Shown: piece after piece, positions 1 to 8,300 of the stretch
Position numbering within the stretch: the first letter of the stretch is position 1
Layout of the letters: every line of letters begins with the position of its first letter
DNA from: Streptococcus anginosus
GTDB taxonomy: Bacteria > Bacillota > Bacilli > Lactobacillales > Streptococcaceae
Assembly: GCF_900636475.1 (NCBI RefSeq)
Contig: NZ_LR134283.1
Span: forward strand, 496,001 to 560,000
Direction of reading: 5' to 3'
DNA length: 64,000 nt
Made by a program: the position numbers and the translations under genes
Notes under the pieces: generated by a model
Databases searched by the model: none
What the model saw: the letters and a program-made list of their open reading frames with translations, nothing else
Told to the model about the DNA's origin: nothing

Positions 1-2
1 TT

Positions 3-197
3 GATTTTGTTTACTTATCAGCCAAGGACGTTGTTCGTCATCCTGTGGTTGCAGAGATTATCCAAGCCTATGAACATTCTACTGAAGTGGTGCATCATCA
101 TTTTTCTAAAGAAGAAAATTCTACTTTAGTTAGTCACGAAATCGTCAGCGAGCCAGTCAAGGAGTTGGAAGATGATGAAGGAATATCTCTTGACTAA
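3..197 (+). CDS. C-terminal end of unrecognised protein (partial)
   Basis: An open frame enters from the left window edge and stops with TAA at 195-197, giving 64 residues. The segment is charged, with a histidine triplet near the middle and an acidic end (LEDDEGISLD). No catalytic or binding motif is visible. I do not recognise the family, and the upstream part is outside the window. The stop lies inside the first codons of the DUF3781 remnant that begins at 172, so the two genes overlapped by about 26 bases, as in a translationally coupled pair. Confidence 0.6.
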   Translation, partial: DFVYLSAKDVVRHPVVAEIIQAYEHSTEVVHHHFSKEENSTLVSHEIVSEPVKELEDDEGISLD

Positions 198-314
198 TCT
201 GGACAAGTTGCACACGACTGATTTTGAGGAAGTACGCTTGCAAAAGAATCTGCTACGTGACTGATGACTATCAATGCATCTTCCTATGTCATGATCACAG
301 GACACAGAAAGTAA
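172..314 (+). pseudogene. DUF3781 protein remnant with internal deletion
   Basis: From ATG 172 the frame reads MMKEYLLTNLDKLHTTDFEE and stops at 264. This matches the remembered start of DUF3781 proteins (a leucine-rich start, then NLDKLHTT). From about 266, in another frame, the sequence reads MTINASSYVMITGHRK and stops at 312-314. This resembles the family's C-terminal end (ITINAxSYTIITAH). The central half of the roughly 80-residue family is missing, so this is an internally deleted, frameshifted relic. The function of DUF3781 is unknown. Confidence 0.6.
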
Positions 315-324
315 GAATTAAAAA

Positions 325-825
325 ATGATTGACCAACTATCTAAGTATTACAGTTGTAGAATACTAACTGAAAAGGATATTCCAAGTATTTTATCTTTAT
401 ATGAAAGCAATCCTCTATATTTTCAGTATTGTCCACCAAAGCCAAATTTGGCAAGTGTAAAAGAGGACATGCTTCGTCTACCTGAAGGTAAAGCTAAGGC
501 TGATAAGTTTTATGTTGGATTTTGGAATGGCTCTGACCTTGTGGCTGTTATGGATTTTGTCTATGCATATCCTGATGAGGAGACTGTTTTTATTGGTTTG
601 TTTATGGTTGATCAAGCCTATCAGAGGAAAGGGATTGGCAGTCAGATTGTGACAGAAGCACTAGCTTATTTTACTAAGAACTTTCGAAAAGCACGTTTGG
701 CTTATGTTAAGGGAAATCCTCAATCTCGGCATTTTTGGGAAAAGCAGGGCTTTAAACCAATTGGATGCAAGGTTAAGCAAGAACTCTATACGGTTGTTAT
801 CGTTGAACAGAGCTTAGGAGATTAG
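325..825 (+). CDS. GNAT family N-acetyltransferase
   Basis: A 166-residue single-domain GNAT enzyme that would transfer an acetyl group from acetyl-CoA to an unknown amine. The acetyl-CoA loop is visible as the QRKGIGSQIV segment around residues 98-107, following the beta-4 strand that ends in FMVDQAY. A C-terminal NPQSRHFWEKQGF segment is the usual late motif that closes the fold. No substrate can be inferred. It is followed 2 bases later by the TfoX-N gene, so the two are probably co-transcribed. Confidence 0.85.
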   Translation: MIDQLSKYYSCRILTEKDIPSILSLYESNPLYFQYCPPKPNLASVKEDMLRLPEGKAKADKFYVGFWNGSDLVAVMDFVYAYPDEETVFIGLFMVDQAYQRKGIGSQIVTEALAYFTKNFRKARLAYVKGNPQSRHFWEKQGFKPIGCKVKQELYTVVIVEQSLGD

Positions 826-827
826 AA

Positions 828-1154
828 ATGGCATCAAGTAAGAACTATTTGGAATTTGTTTTGGAGCAATTATCAGAATTAGATGATGTGACTTACCGTT
901 CCATGATGGGAGAGTATATTCTTTACTTCCGTGGCAAGATTATTGGCGGCATTTATGATAATCGCTTTTTAGTTAAACCCGTGCAAGCAGTCTTAGATAA
1001 GATTGACCAACCTTCTTTTGAGTTTCCATACGAAGGTTCCAAAGAAATGATTTTAGTGGAAGACCTTGATAATAAGATGTTTCTAGATGACCTGATTTTA
1101 GCTATGTATGATCAACTGCCAACACCCAAACCTAAAAAGAAAAAGCAAAGGTGA
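828..1154 (+). CDS. TfoX/Sxy N-terminal domain protein
   Basis: A 108-residue protein. It consists of a TfoX N-terminal domain only: a helical start (LEFVLEQLSELDDV), then the MMGEYILYFRGKIIGGIYDNRFLVK core that typifies the family, then a lysine/proline-rich tail (PTPKPKKKKQR). In gamma-proteobacteria full-length TfoX/Sxy promotes competence. The Firmicute single-domain proteins have no established role, so the name should not be read as a competence function. It lies 2 bases after the GNAT gene. Confidence 0.8.
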   Translation: MASSKNYLEFVLEQLSELDDVTYRSMMGEYILYFRGKIIGGIYDNRFLVKPVQAVLDKIDQPSFEFPYEGSKEMILVEDLDNKMFLDDLILAMYDQLPTPKPKKKKQR

Positions 1155-1218
1155 ACGAAGCAAAAAAGAAGCCTGCTAAGGCCCTGTCTTTGCACGGGCA
1201 AAACTTTATATATAAAAA

Positions 1219-1443
1219 GAAGCTGAGACGAAAGAGCTCAGCTTCCTTTGGTTTATATAGTTGTCATTACAAGACGCAGTGGTTGGGCGAAACTCTGTTG
1301 ACTTTATTCAATTTAGAGTTTCTTATGCACAATTGAGTCTGGAACGAAAGTCTCCAGTTGCAAAGTATACAGTACAATAAACCAACGATGCAGTAGCTGA
1401 TGACACAAAGCACAGTGGGTAGGACTTGCGAAGTCACCCTTTT
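1219..1443. repeat. Dispersed noncoding repeat, copy A
   Basis: About 225 bases with no convincing gene; the 61-codon frame across it has no homology-like features. It opens with a perfect inverted repeat AAGCTGAG/CTCAGCTT (1220-1227 and 1236-1243). A related hairpin TCTGGA..TCCAG lies around 1336-1356. It then carries a segment AAACCAACGATGCAGTAGCTGATGA that is recognisably shared with the copies at 27650 and 61889. It probably also terminates the TfoX-N and ald transcripts. Copy A is the most diverged and appears composite, with two starts. Confidence 0.5.
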
Positions 1444-1454
1444 CTTTTCAAAAT

Positions 1455-2567
1455 TTATACTAAATCATTGATATCGGTGTAGTCACGATTAAGCCCTTCT
1501 GCGACGGGTCGGCTAGTGAGATAACCTTTATAAGTAGTCATTCCTTGTTGTAGCCCCAAATCATCTGCTATAGCTTGTTCAAAACCTTTGTCAGCCAAAG
1601 CTTCAATGTAAGGAAGTGTTACATTTGTCAGGGCAAGAGTTGATGTGCGAGCAACAGCGCCAGGTATGTTGGCAACGGCATAGTGAAGTACACCATGTTT
1701 TTCATAGACAGGTTCATCGTGAGTGGTTACACGATCAGCAGTTGCAACAACTCCACCTTGGTCAACGGCTACGTCAACGATGACAGAACCTGGACGCATT
1801 TGGCTGACCATATCATCCGTAACGAGTTTAGGTGCTTTGGCACCAGGGATTAGCACGGCTCCAATCACTACATCAGCATCTTTGACGCTTTCAGCAATAT
1901 TGAAAGAATTAGACATAAGGGTCTGGATTTGATGACCAAAAAGGTCTTCTAGTTCTGACAGTCGTTTAGCGCTGATATCAAGAATAGTGACATGTGCTCC
2001 CAGTCCTAAAGCGATGCGAGCTGCGTGTGTCCCAACAACTCCACCTCCGATGATAGTGACTTTTCCTTTAGGAACACCAGGAACCCCGCCTAGTAGCACG
2101 CCAGAACCGCCTTCTTGTTTGGTTAAAAAGTGAGCTCCAATCTGCACAGCCATTCTCCCTGCGACCTCACTCATAGGAACGAGCAGAGGGAGTTTTCCTT
2201 CTTGGTCACGAACAGTTTCGTAAGCAATCCCTGTTGTCTTACCCACAATCATCGCATCGGCCAATTCAGGCGCAGCAGCCATGTGCAGATAAGTGAAAAG
2301 CGAGAGGTCATCACGTAAGAAGCTGTATTCAGCAGCTAAGGGCTCTTTGACTTTGACAACTAGATTAGCCGCCCAAGCTTCGGCTGCAGTTGCAACAACT
2401 GTCGCTCCCTGTGCTTTATAGTCAGCATCTGTAAATCCAGAACCAAGGCCGGCTTTGGTTTCAACTAAAACCTGATGACCTTTTTGGACAAGACTATGAA
2501 CGCCAGCTGGTGTTAAAGCAACACGATTCTCATTGTTTTTAATTTCTTTTGGAATACCGATTAACAT
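1455..2567 (-). CDS. ald: Alanine dehydrogenase
   Basis: A 370-residue protein of normal family length. It catalyses NAD-dependent oxidative deamination of L-alanine to pyruvate and ammonia, or the reverse. The N-terminus [18 protein letters not shown] carries substrate-binding Arg15. Lys74 (VKVKEP) and the catalytic His95 ([10 protein letters not shown]) fall at the family positions. The NAD-binding Rossmann motif [12 protein letters not shown] sits near residue 173. The gene is monocistronic on the reverse strand. A cre-like site lies 38 bases upstream of the start codon, so carbon catabolite control by CcpA is likely. Confidence 0.95.
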   Translation of the reverse strand: MLIGIPKEIKNNENRVALTPAGVHSLVQKGHQVLVETKAGLGSGFTDADYKAQGATVVATAAEAWAANLVVKVKEPLAAEYSFLRDDLSLFTYLHMAAAPELADAMIVGKTTGIAYETVRDQEGKLPLLVPMSEVAGRMAVQIGAHFLTKQEGGSGVLLGGVPGVPKGKVTIIGGGVVGTHAARIALGLGAHVTILDISAKRLSELEDLFGHQIQTLMSNSFNIAESVKDADVVIGAVLIPGAKAPKLVTDDMVSQMRPGSVIVDVAVDQGGVVATADRVTTHDEPVYEKHGVLHYAVANIPGAVARTSTLALTNVTLPYIEALADKGFEQAIADDLGLQQGMTTYKGYLTSRPVAEGLNRDYTDINDLV

Positions 2568-2604
2568 AGATTTACTCCTTTTTTTGAGATGTTTTTATTG
2601 TATA

Positions 2605-2618
2605 TGAAAACGCTTTAA
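2605..2618. promoter_or_regulatory. cre-like CcpA site upstream of ald
   Basis: TGAAAACGCTTTAA matches the catabolite responsive element core TGAAARCGYTTWCA except near the 3' end. It sits 38-51 bases upstream of the ald start, in the expected promoter zone. CcpA control is an inference. Confidence 0.55.
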
Positions 2619-2699
2619 AAATCAAGGCGAAATCAAAAAACATTGATTTCGGTGAGTATTTGTGTTATGCTATGAGGCAAAATAGGAGGTTCGTGCAAA

Positions 2700-3269
2700 A
2701 TGGAAAGTATTTATCTAAAGCTAGCTGAAAACCGAACTTTGGAAACAGAGCGCCTGCTCTTGCGGCCTGTGACCTTAGATGACGCTGAGGATATGTTTGA
2801 ATATTCCTCTGATGAAGAAAATACTCGCTACACTTTTTTACCTAATAAAGATTTGGAAGAAACTAAAAATATTATTGCTCGTTTATTTATGGGGAGACCA
2901 CTTGGGAATTGGGGAATTGAGTTAAAAGAAAATGGAAAACTGATTGGCAGCATTGACCTACACAAGCTAGATCCGGTCCTCAAAAAGGCGGCTATCGGCT
3001 ATGTGATTCATAAGAATTACTGGAATCAGGGCTTGGCAACGGAAGCTTTGAAAGAAATAATCCAGCTGGCTTTTGAAAGTTTGAATATGAATATGTTGGT
3101 GGCTCTCCATGATGTGGAAAATCCAGCTTCAGGACGGGTTATGGAAAAAGCTGGTATGAACTTTTCTCACATAGATCCGTATGCTGCCTTGGATTTACAT
3201 AAAGAAGGTCGAATTTTTCAGAGAGCTTATTATCGTTTGACAAAGGAAGATTATTTTAAAAAATATTGA
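2700..3269 (+). CDS. GNAT acetyltransferase (RimJ/RimL type)
   Basis: A 189-residue acetyltransferase. It begins with the typical LETERLLLRPVTLDDAEDMFEY opening of the RimJ/RimL branch and contains the acetyl-CoA loop NQGLATEAL near residues 106-114. ENPASGRVMEKAGM closes the domain. The branch acetylates protein N-termini, antibiotics or small amines; the substrate here is unknown. A good ribosome binding site (AGGAGG) precedes the ATG by 10 bases. A paralogue of the same type lies at 29400. Confidence 0.88.
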   Translation: MESIYLKLAENRTLETERLLLRPVTLDDAEDMFEYSSDEENTRYTFLPNKDLEETKNIIARLFMGRPLGNWGIELKENGKLIGSIDLHKLDPVLKKAAIGYVIHKNYWNQGLATEALKEIIQLAFESLNMNMLVALHDVENPASGRVMEKAGMNFSHIDPYAALDLHKEGRIFQRAYYRLTKEDYFKKY

Positions 3270-3370
3270 TGTGAATGTGAGATTTATAGGAAATTTCAAT
3301 GGTGACTAGGTTCTTTTTGGAACGTTCTAGCAAAATTTTTTTCTTTTAATGAAAACATTTTTCAAATCTA

Positions 3371-3399
3371 TTGACAAGAATCTGTCTGCATGATATAGT
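3371..3399 (+). promoter_or_regulatory. Promoter of tRNA-Thr
   Basis: A consensus -35 TTGACA (3371-3376) and -10 TATAGT (3394-3399) are separated by 17 bases. The -10 ends 11 bases before the mature tRNA, as expected for a stable RNA gene. Confidence 0.8.
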
Positions 3400-3410
3400 A
3401 GATAGGTACT

Positions 3411-3483
3411 GCTGATTTAGCTCAGTTGGCAGAGCGCATCCATGGTAAGGATGAGGTCGCCGGTTCGATCCCGGCAATTAGCA
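3411..3483 (+). tRNA. tRNA-Thr (anticodon GGT)
   Basis: A complete cloverleaf. The acceptor stem GCTGATT pairs with AATTAGC with one G-U. The D arm is GCTC/GAGC. The anticodon stem CATCC/GGATG encloses loop ATGGTAA with anticodon GGT. The T arm GCCGG/CCGGC has loop TTCGATC, and the discriminator base is A. CCA is not encoded, as is common for some streptococcal tRNAs. A terminator follows at 3495. Confidence 0.95.
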
Positions 3484-3494
3484 TGAAAAACAGG

Positions 3495-3522
3495 AAAAAG
3501 CCCAATTTTAATGGGCTTTTTT
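3495..3522 (+). terminator. Rho-independent terminator after tRNA-Thr
   Basis: The stem AAAAAGCCCA/TGGGCTTTTT closes a short AT-rich loop and ends in a T run. Confidence 0.9.
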
Positions 3523-3590
3523 GCATTATAAAAACAGAAATCAATATTGTTATTGTTTTCACATTCTAATAGAATAATTAAGAAACATCA

Positions 3591-4436
3591 ATGATTTCTT
3601 TGTTGAAAGAGTATTTTAAAGCTAATCATATCAACGCTTTTAATTTGTATCTTAATCCTATGATGTTGCAGCAATACAATCAATACTGGACGCACATTGA
3701 TGACGATATTAAGACATCCAATTCACCAGCTATTACAGGCGACGGTATTCTCCTAGGTCAAAGTGTCGGTGCAGACTTAGTCGGTATGGGCTTCTCTCAA
3801 ATGATGCCGGTTTCTGACCCAATTACGGGCGCTTTGTTCTCCGGTTTACAGGTACCTCCAGCTAACTTTATCATGGTCAATACTCAAGGAAAACGTTTTG
3901 TAGATGAGTATGGTAGTCGGGATAAATTGGCTCAGGCAGCGATTGACAACGGTGGTCTTTTCTATCTGATTGCAGATGAAAATATCAAAGAAACAGCTTA
4001 TAATACCAGTCAAGAAAAAATTGATGCGCAGGTAGCGAACGGAACACTCTACCGAGCAGATAGTTTGGAAGAATTGGCTCAACAGCTACAAATGGATCCG
4101 CAAGTCTTTGTCAAGACGATCACAGATTATAATGCTTATGTTGATGCGGGCTATGATCCTGAATTTGAAAAGGGAGCTTTCGACCTCAAGGTTGAAAAGG
4201 CGCCGTTTTATGCCACTCCTCGAAAACCAGCCGTTCACCACACTATGGGCGGTCTTAAGATTGATACGGAAACGCATGTTATCAATAAACAAGGACAAGC
4301 TATCCAAGGTCTCTATGCAGCTGGAGAAGTAGCTGGTGGACTGCATACCGGAAACCGTTTAGGTGGCAATTCCCTTACTGATATTTTCACTTTTGGACGT
4401 ATCGCAGCCGAAACCGCTATTGCAGAGAAATGTTAA
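3591..4436 (+). pseudogene. Fumarate reductase flavoprotein, N-terminally truncated
   Basis: 281 residues that match only the C-terminal half of the flavocytochrome c/fumarate reductase flavoprotein family. Visible features are [15 protein letters not shown] text, the [22 protein letters not shown] substrate domain, [16 protein letters not shown], and the FAD-closing [20 protein letters not shown] motif. The N-terminal dinucleotide-binding GxGxxG half (and any FMN-binding domain) is absent. The first 20 or so residues look unlike the family. There is no strong ribosome binding site. An enzyme without the FAD-binding half should be inactive, so I call it a 5'-deleted remnant downstream of tRNA-Thr. 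Confidence 0.75.
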
Positions 4437-4453
4437 TCTTGATTTTTAGGTAG

Positions 4454-4482
4454 AAATCCTCTCAGTTTTGGGAGGATTTTTT
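4454..4482 (+). terminator. Terminator after flavoprotein remnant
   Basis: The stem AAATCCTC/GAGGATTT is followed by a T run, 17 bases after the stop codon of the flavoprotein remnant. Confidence 0.85.
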
Positions 4483-4492
4483 GTAAATATTC

Positions 4493-4521
4493 TTGACAAG
4501 CATTTCTTTTAATGTTAAAGT
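4493..4521 (+). promoter_or_regulatory. Promoter of leader peptide and ABC exporter
   Basis: A -35 TTGACA (4493-4498) and an extended -10 (TG at 4513-4514, TAAAGT at 4516-4521) are 17 bases apart. The 23-codon leader frame begins 35 bases later. Confidence 0.65.
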
Positions 4522-4555
4522 ATTAACTAATTAAAAGTAGAAAGGAGAATGTATC

Positions 4556-4627
4556 ATGAATGATGTAAAACAAAACAGTACTCAGGTATATCATACGACA
4601 GAACTCCTTTCTAGCACAGCACTGTAA
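4556..4627 (+). CDS. 23-residue leader peptide of ABC exporter operon
   Basis: A short frame reads MNDVKQNSTQVYHTTELLSS, then TAL and a stop. It is preceded at optimal distance by a strong ribosome binding site (AAAGGAG at 4541-4547). No signal peptide or pheromone-like feature is obvious. Its placement between a promoter and a strong terminator, directly ahead of a drug-type ABC exporter, is the arrangement of B. subtilis bmrB ahead of bmrCD and of the attenuator reported ahead of pneumococcal patAB. There, slowed translation of the leader relieves termination. The role here is an inference, and the peptide itself need not be functional. Confidence 0.6.
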   Translation: MNDVKQNSTQVYHTTELLSSTAL

Positions 4628-4698
4628 TTTATTTTTGATGAAAAAATAAATAAAACAAGTAAGCTCAGGACAGGTTTATTCTGTCTTGGGCTTTTTTG
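4628..4698 (+). promoter_or_regulatory. Attenuator: hairpin plus intrinsic terminator
   Basis: Directly after the leader stop a 10-bp AT hairpin (ATTTATTTTT/AAAAATAAAT, about 4629-4652) is followed by a 13-bp terminator stem (4661-4673 with 4681-4693, loop GTTTATT) and a T run ending at 4697. The terminator lies between the promoter and the transporter start at 4720, so it must be bypassed for expression. Bases 4604-4612 in the leader are a perfect complement of the leader's own ribosome binding site region (4539-4547), which offers a further alternative structure. Confidence 0.65.
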
Positions 4699-4719
4699 TG
4701 CGTTTCGGGAAGGATTAGG

Positions 4720-6450
4720 ATGATTAAAAGTTTGTTTGGATATATAAAAGAGCATAAATGGTTATATTTATCCATTGCTCTGGTTTTACTATTGTATGAT
4801 TTTACCATGTTGATTCCAACACAGGTGATTCAGCGTTTGGTAGATCATCTGTCGCATCATAGTTTGACACAGCAGAATTTAATTAGAGACGTTGGTTTGT
4901 TAGCTTTGGTGACAATTTGCAACTATCTGTCGGCTTACTATTGGCATTTAAAGATATATCAGTCGTCCATTGACTATAAGTTTCTCATGCAAAGAAGGGC
5001 TTTTGAGAAATTGGTAGCTATGAGAACGCCTTTCTACGAAAAATTTCGTTCTGGCGATATTCTAACGCGTTTTTCAACGGATGTTGAGGGAATGATGGAG
5101 ATGGCTGGCTATGGGATTGTCATTCTCTTATACGCAGGAGGCATGATTGCCTTTGTCGTTCCGACCATGTTTTTTATCTCATGGGAAATTAGCTTACTGG
5201 CTATGCTTCCGCTTATGATATTGATGATATGGATTTATGTTCTTGGTAAAAAACAAGATAAATTAGTTGAAAATAATCGTGAAGCAGTGGCATCTTTGAA
5301 TGATGAGGTATTGGAAACGATAGAGGGAGTCCGAGTTGCGCGTGCTTATAGCAAGAAAACAACTCAGAAAGAACAGTTCCAATTGCGCACGAAAGCTTTA
5401 TCTAAGGTTGGCGATCAAATTGCCGGCATTCAGTATTTTTACGCACCGCTCTCCTCGGTCTTTATTGCTTTATCAACGATTATTGTGCTTCTTATTGGTG
5501 TTGCTTTTATAAAAACGGGACAGTTGACAATTGGGCAAGTGATCGCTCTTCAATTGTATATGATTAGCCTGATTGAACCTTTTTGGATGTTGTCGGACTT
5601 TATTTTGGTCTATCAAACAGGGAAAACATCTTTTAAAAAGGTCACAGAATTGATTGAAACGACAGATGATATGGAAATGAGTGGAAAAGAGGAGTTGCAA
5701 CATCTTATCTCTATTCGTTTTCAGGATTATTATTTTACTTACCCACAAGCAGAAAACCCCAGTTTGCGTAACATAGCTTGGCAAATCGAAGCAGGAAAAA
5801 CGTATGGTATTGTTGGAAAAACTGGCTCTGGTAAAACAACCTTAGTTCGTCAGCTTCTTCAGCAATATCCCATTGGACAAGGTGAATTTCAGATAAATGG
5901 AAAATTTGTTGGTCACTATTCACGTCAGTCGATTGAAGCGATGATTGGCTATGTCCCACAAGAACATATTTTATTTTCAAAATCCGTCAAAGACAATATT
6001 GTCTTTGGCAAGAGGAATGCGACATTAAGTGATATTGAGCGGGCTATTGAAACAGCGGCATTTTCAGAAGATTTAAAACGAATGCCAGACGGACTGGAAA
6101 CTCTTATTGGTGAGAGGGGAGTGTCAATATCTGGCGGTCAAAAACAAAGAATTTCTTTGGCACGTGCTTTTATTAGACAACCAGAAGTCCTCATTTTGGA
6201 TGATTCTTTGTCAGCAGTTGACGCTCAAACAGAGCGTCGAATTATCAAAAATCTTCAGGATATGCGAGCTAATCAAACAACGATCATTGTGACACACCGT
6301 TTGTCAGCTATCCAGCAGGCAGACTGGGTTCTTGTCTTAGAAGATGGACAAATTGTTGAAGAAGGGACTCCGAACCAGTTGCTTAATAAAGGAGGTTGGT
6401 ACGCCGAACAATATCAGCGGCAGCAACATCAGAAAGGAGGGAGCGAATGA
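4720..6450 (+). CDS. Heterodimeric ABC multidrug exporter, BmrC/LmrC-type half
   Basis: A 576-residue membrane/ATPase half-transporter: six transmembrane helices over roughly residues 1-310, then a nucleotide-binding domain. Walker A is GKTGSGKTT and the signature is SISGGQKQR. Walker B reads LILDDSL, with Asp in place of the catalytic Glu. This is the degenerate-site mark of the first partner in BmrCD/LmrCD/PatAB-like heterodimers. I chose ATG 4720 (preceded by AAGGA) over the earlier TTG at 4696, which lies in the terminator. It overlaps the partner gene by four bases (ATGA). Substrates are unknown; drugs or peptides are likely. Confidence 0.88.
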   Translation: MIKSLFGYIKEHKWLYLSIALVLLLYDFTMLIPTQVIQRLVDHLSHHSLTQQNLIRDVGLLALVTICNYLSAYYWHLKIYQSSIDYKFLMQRRAFEKLVAMRTPFYEKFRSGDILTRFSTDVEGMMEMAGYGIVILLYAGGMIAFVVPTMFFISWEISLLAMLPLMILMIWIYVLGKKQDKLVENNREAVASLNDEVLETIEGVRVARAYSKKTTQKEQFQLRTKALSKVGDQIAGIQYFYAPLSSVFIALSTIIVLLIGVAFIKTGQLTIGQVIALQLYMISLIEPFWMLSDFILVYQTGKTSFKKVTELIETTDDMEMSGKEELQHLISIRFQDYYFTYPQAENPSLRNIAWQIEAGKTYGIVGKTGSGKTTLVRQLLQQYPIGQGEFQINGKFVGHYSRQSIEAMIGYVPQEHILFSKSVKDNIVFGKRNATLSDIERAIETAAFSEDLKRMPDGLETLIGERGVSISGGQKQRISLARAFIRQPEVLILDDSLSAVDAQTERRIIKNLQDMRANQTTIIVTHRLSAIQQADWVLVLEDGQIVEEGTPNQLLNKGGWYAEQYQRQQHQKGGSE

Positions 6451-8183
6451 GTATCATTAGTCGTTTATTAAAAGAACTAAAAGTTGTTCGAATTGCATTT
6501 TTTCTTGCGGTTGGAATTGCTGTCTTAGCAACGGTGACTAGTCAACTGTCCCCTCTCTTTTTGAGAAATATGATAGACGGACCGCTTACACAGATTGGAA
6601 ACGGAAAAGATTGTCAGGTTCAGCTTTTGCAATTAGCTGGATTATACCTAATTGCTGTAGTTTTTGGGAGTGCCTTGACTTACTTAGGCGATCGACTTTT
6701 AGCGCATTGTGGCAACAAAGTAGCCGAACATCTGAGAAATGAAGCTTATCAAGTCATGCAAAATTTGCCGATTTCTTACTTTGATGATAAGCCGGCAGGG
6801 AAGATTGCGACCAGAATTGTAAATGATACGGAAACCTTACGAAGACAATTTTATGCTAGTTTGGTTAGTGTTTTGATTCAAGTTCTTCGGATTGTTTTTA
6901 CCTACGCTCTATTGTTTTACCTTAGTCCGCTTGCTGCCTCAGTGCTGTTGCTATTACTTCCTGCTTTTTATGGAATTCAGGTATTTTATAAAAAACTAAC
7001 GGACAAGCCGATGAAAGACTTTTATGATTCACGGAGTGACATCAATAATCAAGTGAATGAATTGATGCATGGAGCTAGTCTGATACAGCTATATCATCAG
7101 GAAAAAATAGTTCTTTCAGAATTTGATGCAACTGCCCGAAAAATGAGCCAAGCTGATAAACAAATTGTATGGGTAAGCGCTCTTTCGTCTTGGCCGTTAA
7201 CGGAATTTTTGAAAAATGCAGTGCTTGCTGTTATTTTGACAATAGTTGGTCAGCAATTTTTAGGCGGTCATAGCGTTATTACCGCAGGTGTACTGTTTGT
7301 CTATCTCAATTATATTATTGATTTATTTGATATGATGGGTTTTCTGGTTCGACTTTTCCCGAATGTACAACGATCGTTGGAAACAGGAAAACGAGTTTTA
7401 GAATTGCTAGATCAACCTCAGGAAGCGGATGAGAAAACGCAGTTAATAGTCAATAAAGGTGAGGTTGTGTTTGAACATGTGAGCTTTGCATATGAGAAAG
7501 AAAAGACTATTCTGTATGATATTAGCTTTAAGGCAAATCAAGGAGAGACAATTGCTTTGGTGGGACATACCGGCTCTGGAAAATCTTCTATCATGAACCT
7601 ACTTTATCGTTTCTATGATCCCCAAAAAGGGAAAATATATATTGATCAACAAGACATCCAACAATATTCTCGGGAAAGTCTTCGTAGTCACATGGGGATT
7701 GTTTTGCAAGATCCTTATCTATTCACAGGAACACTAGCAACTAATGTAGCGATGACTCATTCAGGCATCAATCGTGAAAAAGTTTTGGAATCTTTAGAAA
7801 AAGTCGGTGCAGGGGACTTGCTGGCTCGTTGTAAAGAAGGAATTGATGAGCCTGTAAGGGATAAAGGGGCAGCATTTTCAAGCGGTGAACGTCAACTGAT
7901 TTCATTTGCTCGAGCTCTCTATGCTAATCCTCAAATTTTAATATTGGATGAGGCAACTTCTCATATTGATACAGAAACCGAAGAAATGATTCAAAAAGCA
8001 ATGGCTGTGGTCAAGGAGGGGAGAACGACTTTTATCATTGCTCACCGTTTATCCACCATTCAAGAGGCAGACCAAATTTTGGTTATTTCTGAAGGAAAGA
8101 TTGTGGAGCGAGGGCAACATGATACATTGGTAAAACAAAATGGCATCTATGCGCAAATGAGCCGCCTCCAGCAACAAGTATAA
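6447..8183 (+). CDS. Heterodimeric ABC multidrug exporter, BmrD/LmrD-type half
   Basis: A 578-residue partner subunit starting at ATG 6447 behind GAAAGGAGG. It has an N-terminal six-helix exporter domain, then an ATPase with Walker A GHTGSGKSS. Walker B is LILDEAT with the catalytic Glu retained, and the signature is altered (FSSGERQL). Together with the preceding subunit this yields one competent and one degenerate ATP site, the pattern of heterodimeric exporters such as LmrCD. Both halves are translationally coupled and sit under the leader/terminator control described at 4628. Confidence 0.88.
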   Translation: MSIISRLLKELKVVRIAFFLAVGIAVLATVTSQLSPLFLRNMIDGPLTQIGNGKDCQVQLLQLAGLYLIAVVFGSALTYLGDRLLAHCGNKVAEHLRNEAYQVMQNLPISYFDDKPAGKIATRIVNDTETLRRQFYASLVSVLIQVLRIVFTYALLFYLSPLAASVLLLLLPAFYGIQVFYKKLTDKPMKDFYDSRSDINNQVNELMHGASLIQLYHQEKIVLSEFDATARKMSQADKQIVWVSALSSWPLTEFLKNAVLAVILTIVGQQFLGGHSVITAGVLFVYLNYIIDLFDMMGFLVRLFPNVQRSLETGKRVLELLDQPQEADEKTQLIVNKGEVVFEHVSFAYEKEKTILYDISFKANQGETIALVGHTGSGKSSIMNLLYRFYDPQKGKIYIDQQDIQQYSRESLRSHMGIVLQDPYLFTGTLATNVAMTHSGINREKVLESLEKVGAGDLLARCKEGIDEPVRDKGAAFSSGERQLISFARALYANPQILILDEATSHIDTETEEMIQKAMAVVKEGRTTFIIAHRLSTIQEADQILVISEGKIVERGQHDTLVKQNGIYAQMSRLQQQV

Positions 8184-8300
8184 GTTTTGAAAGAAAAAAT
8201 ATGAAATAAAGAGCAGAACGAAATAGTAAATGATTTATAAATCAGGCATCCCTATCTGAAATATGGTATAATGAAGTGATACTAATAAAGTGGGTGTAAT

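Noticed and set aside
1151..1336. 61-codon frame after the TfoX-N gene
   Set aside because: It overlaps the dispersed repeat and its inverted repeats, has no family features, and its start overlaps the previous stop without a ribosome binding site of its own.
3349..3365. cre site upstream of tRNA-Thr (TGAAAACATTTTTCA)
   Set aside because: It is palindromic, but the central CG is missing, and a tRNA gene is an unlikely CcpA target; probably chance in AT-rich DNA.
4556..4627. Secreted pheromone or bacteriocin precursor
   Set aside because: The 23-residue frame has no double-glycine leader, hydrophobic signal or modifiable core; the terminator context fits an attenuation leader better.
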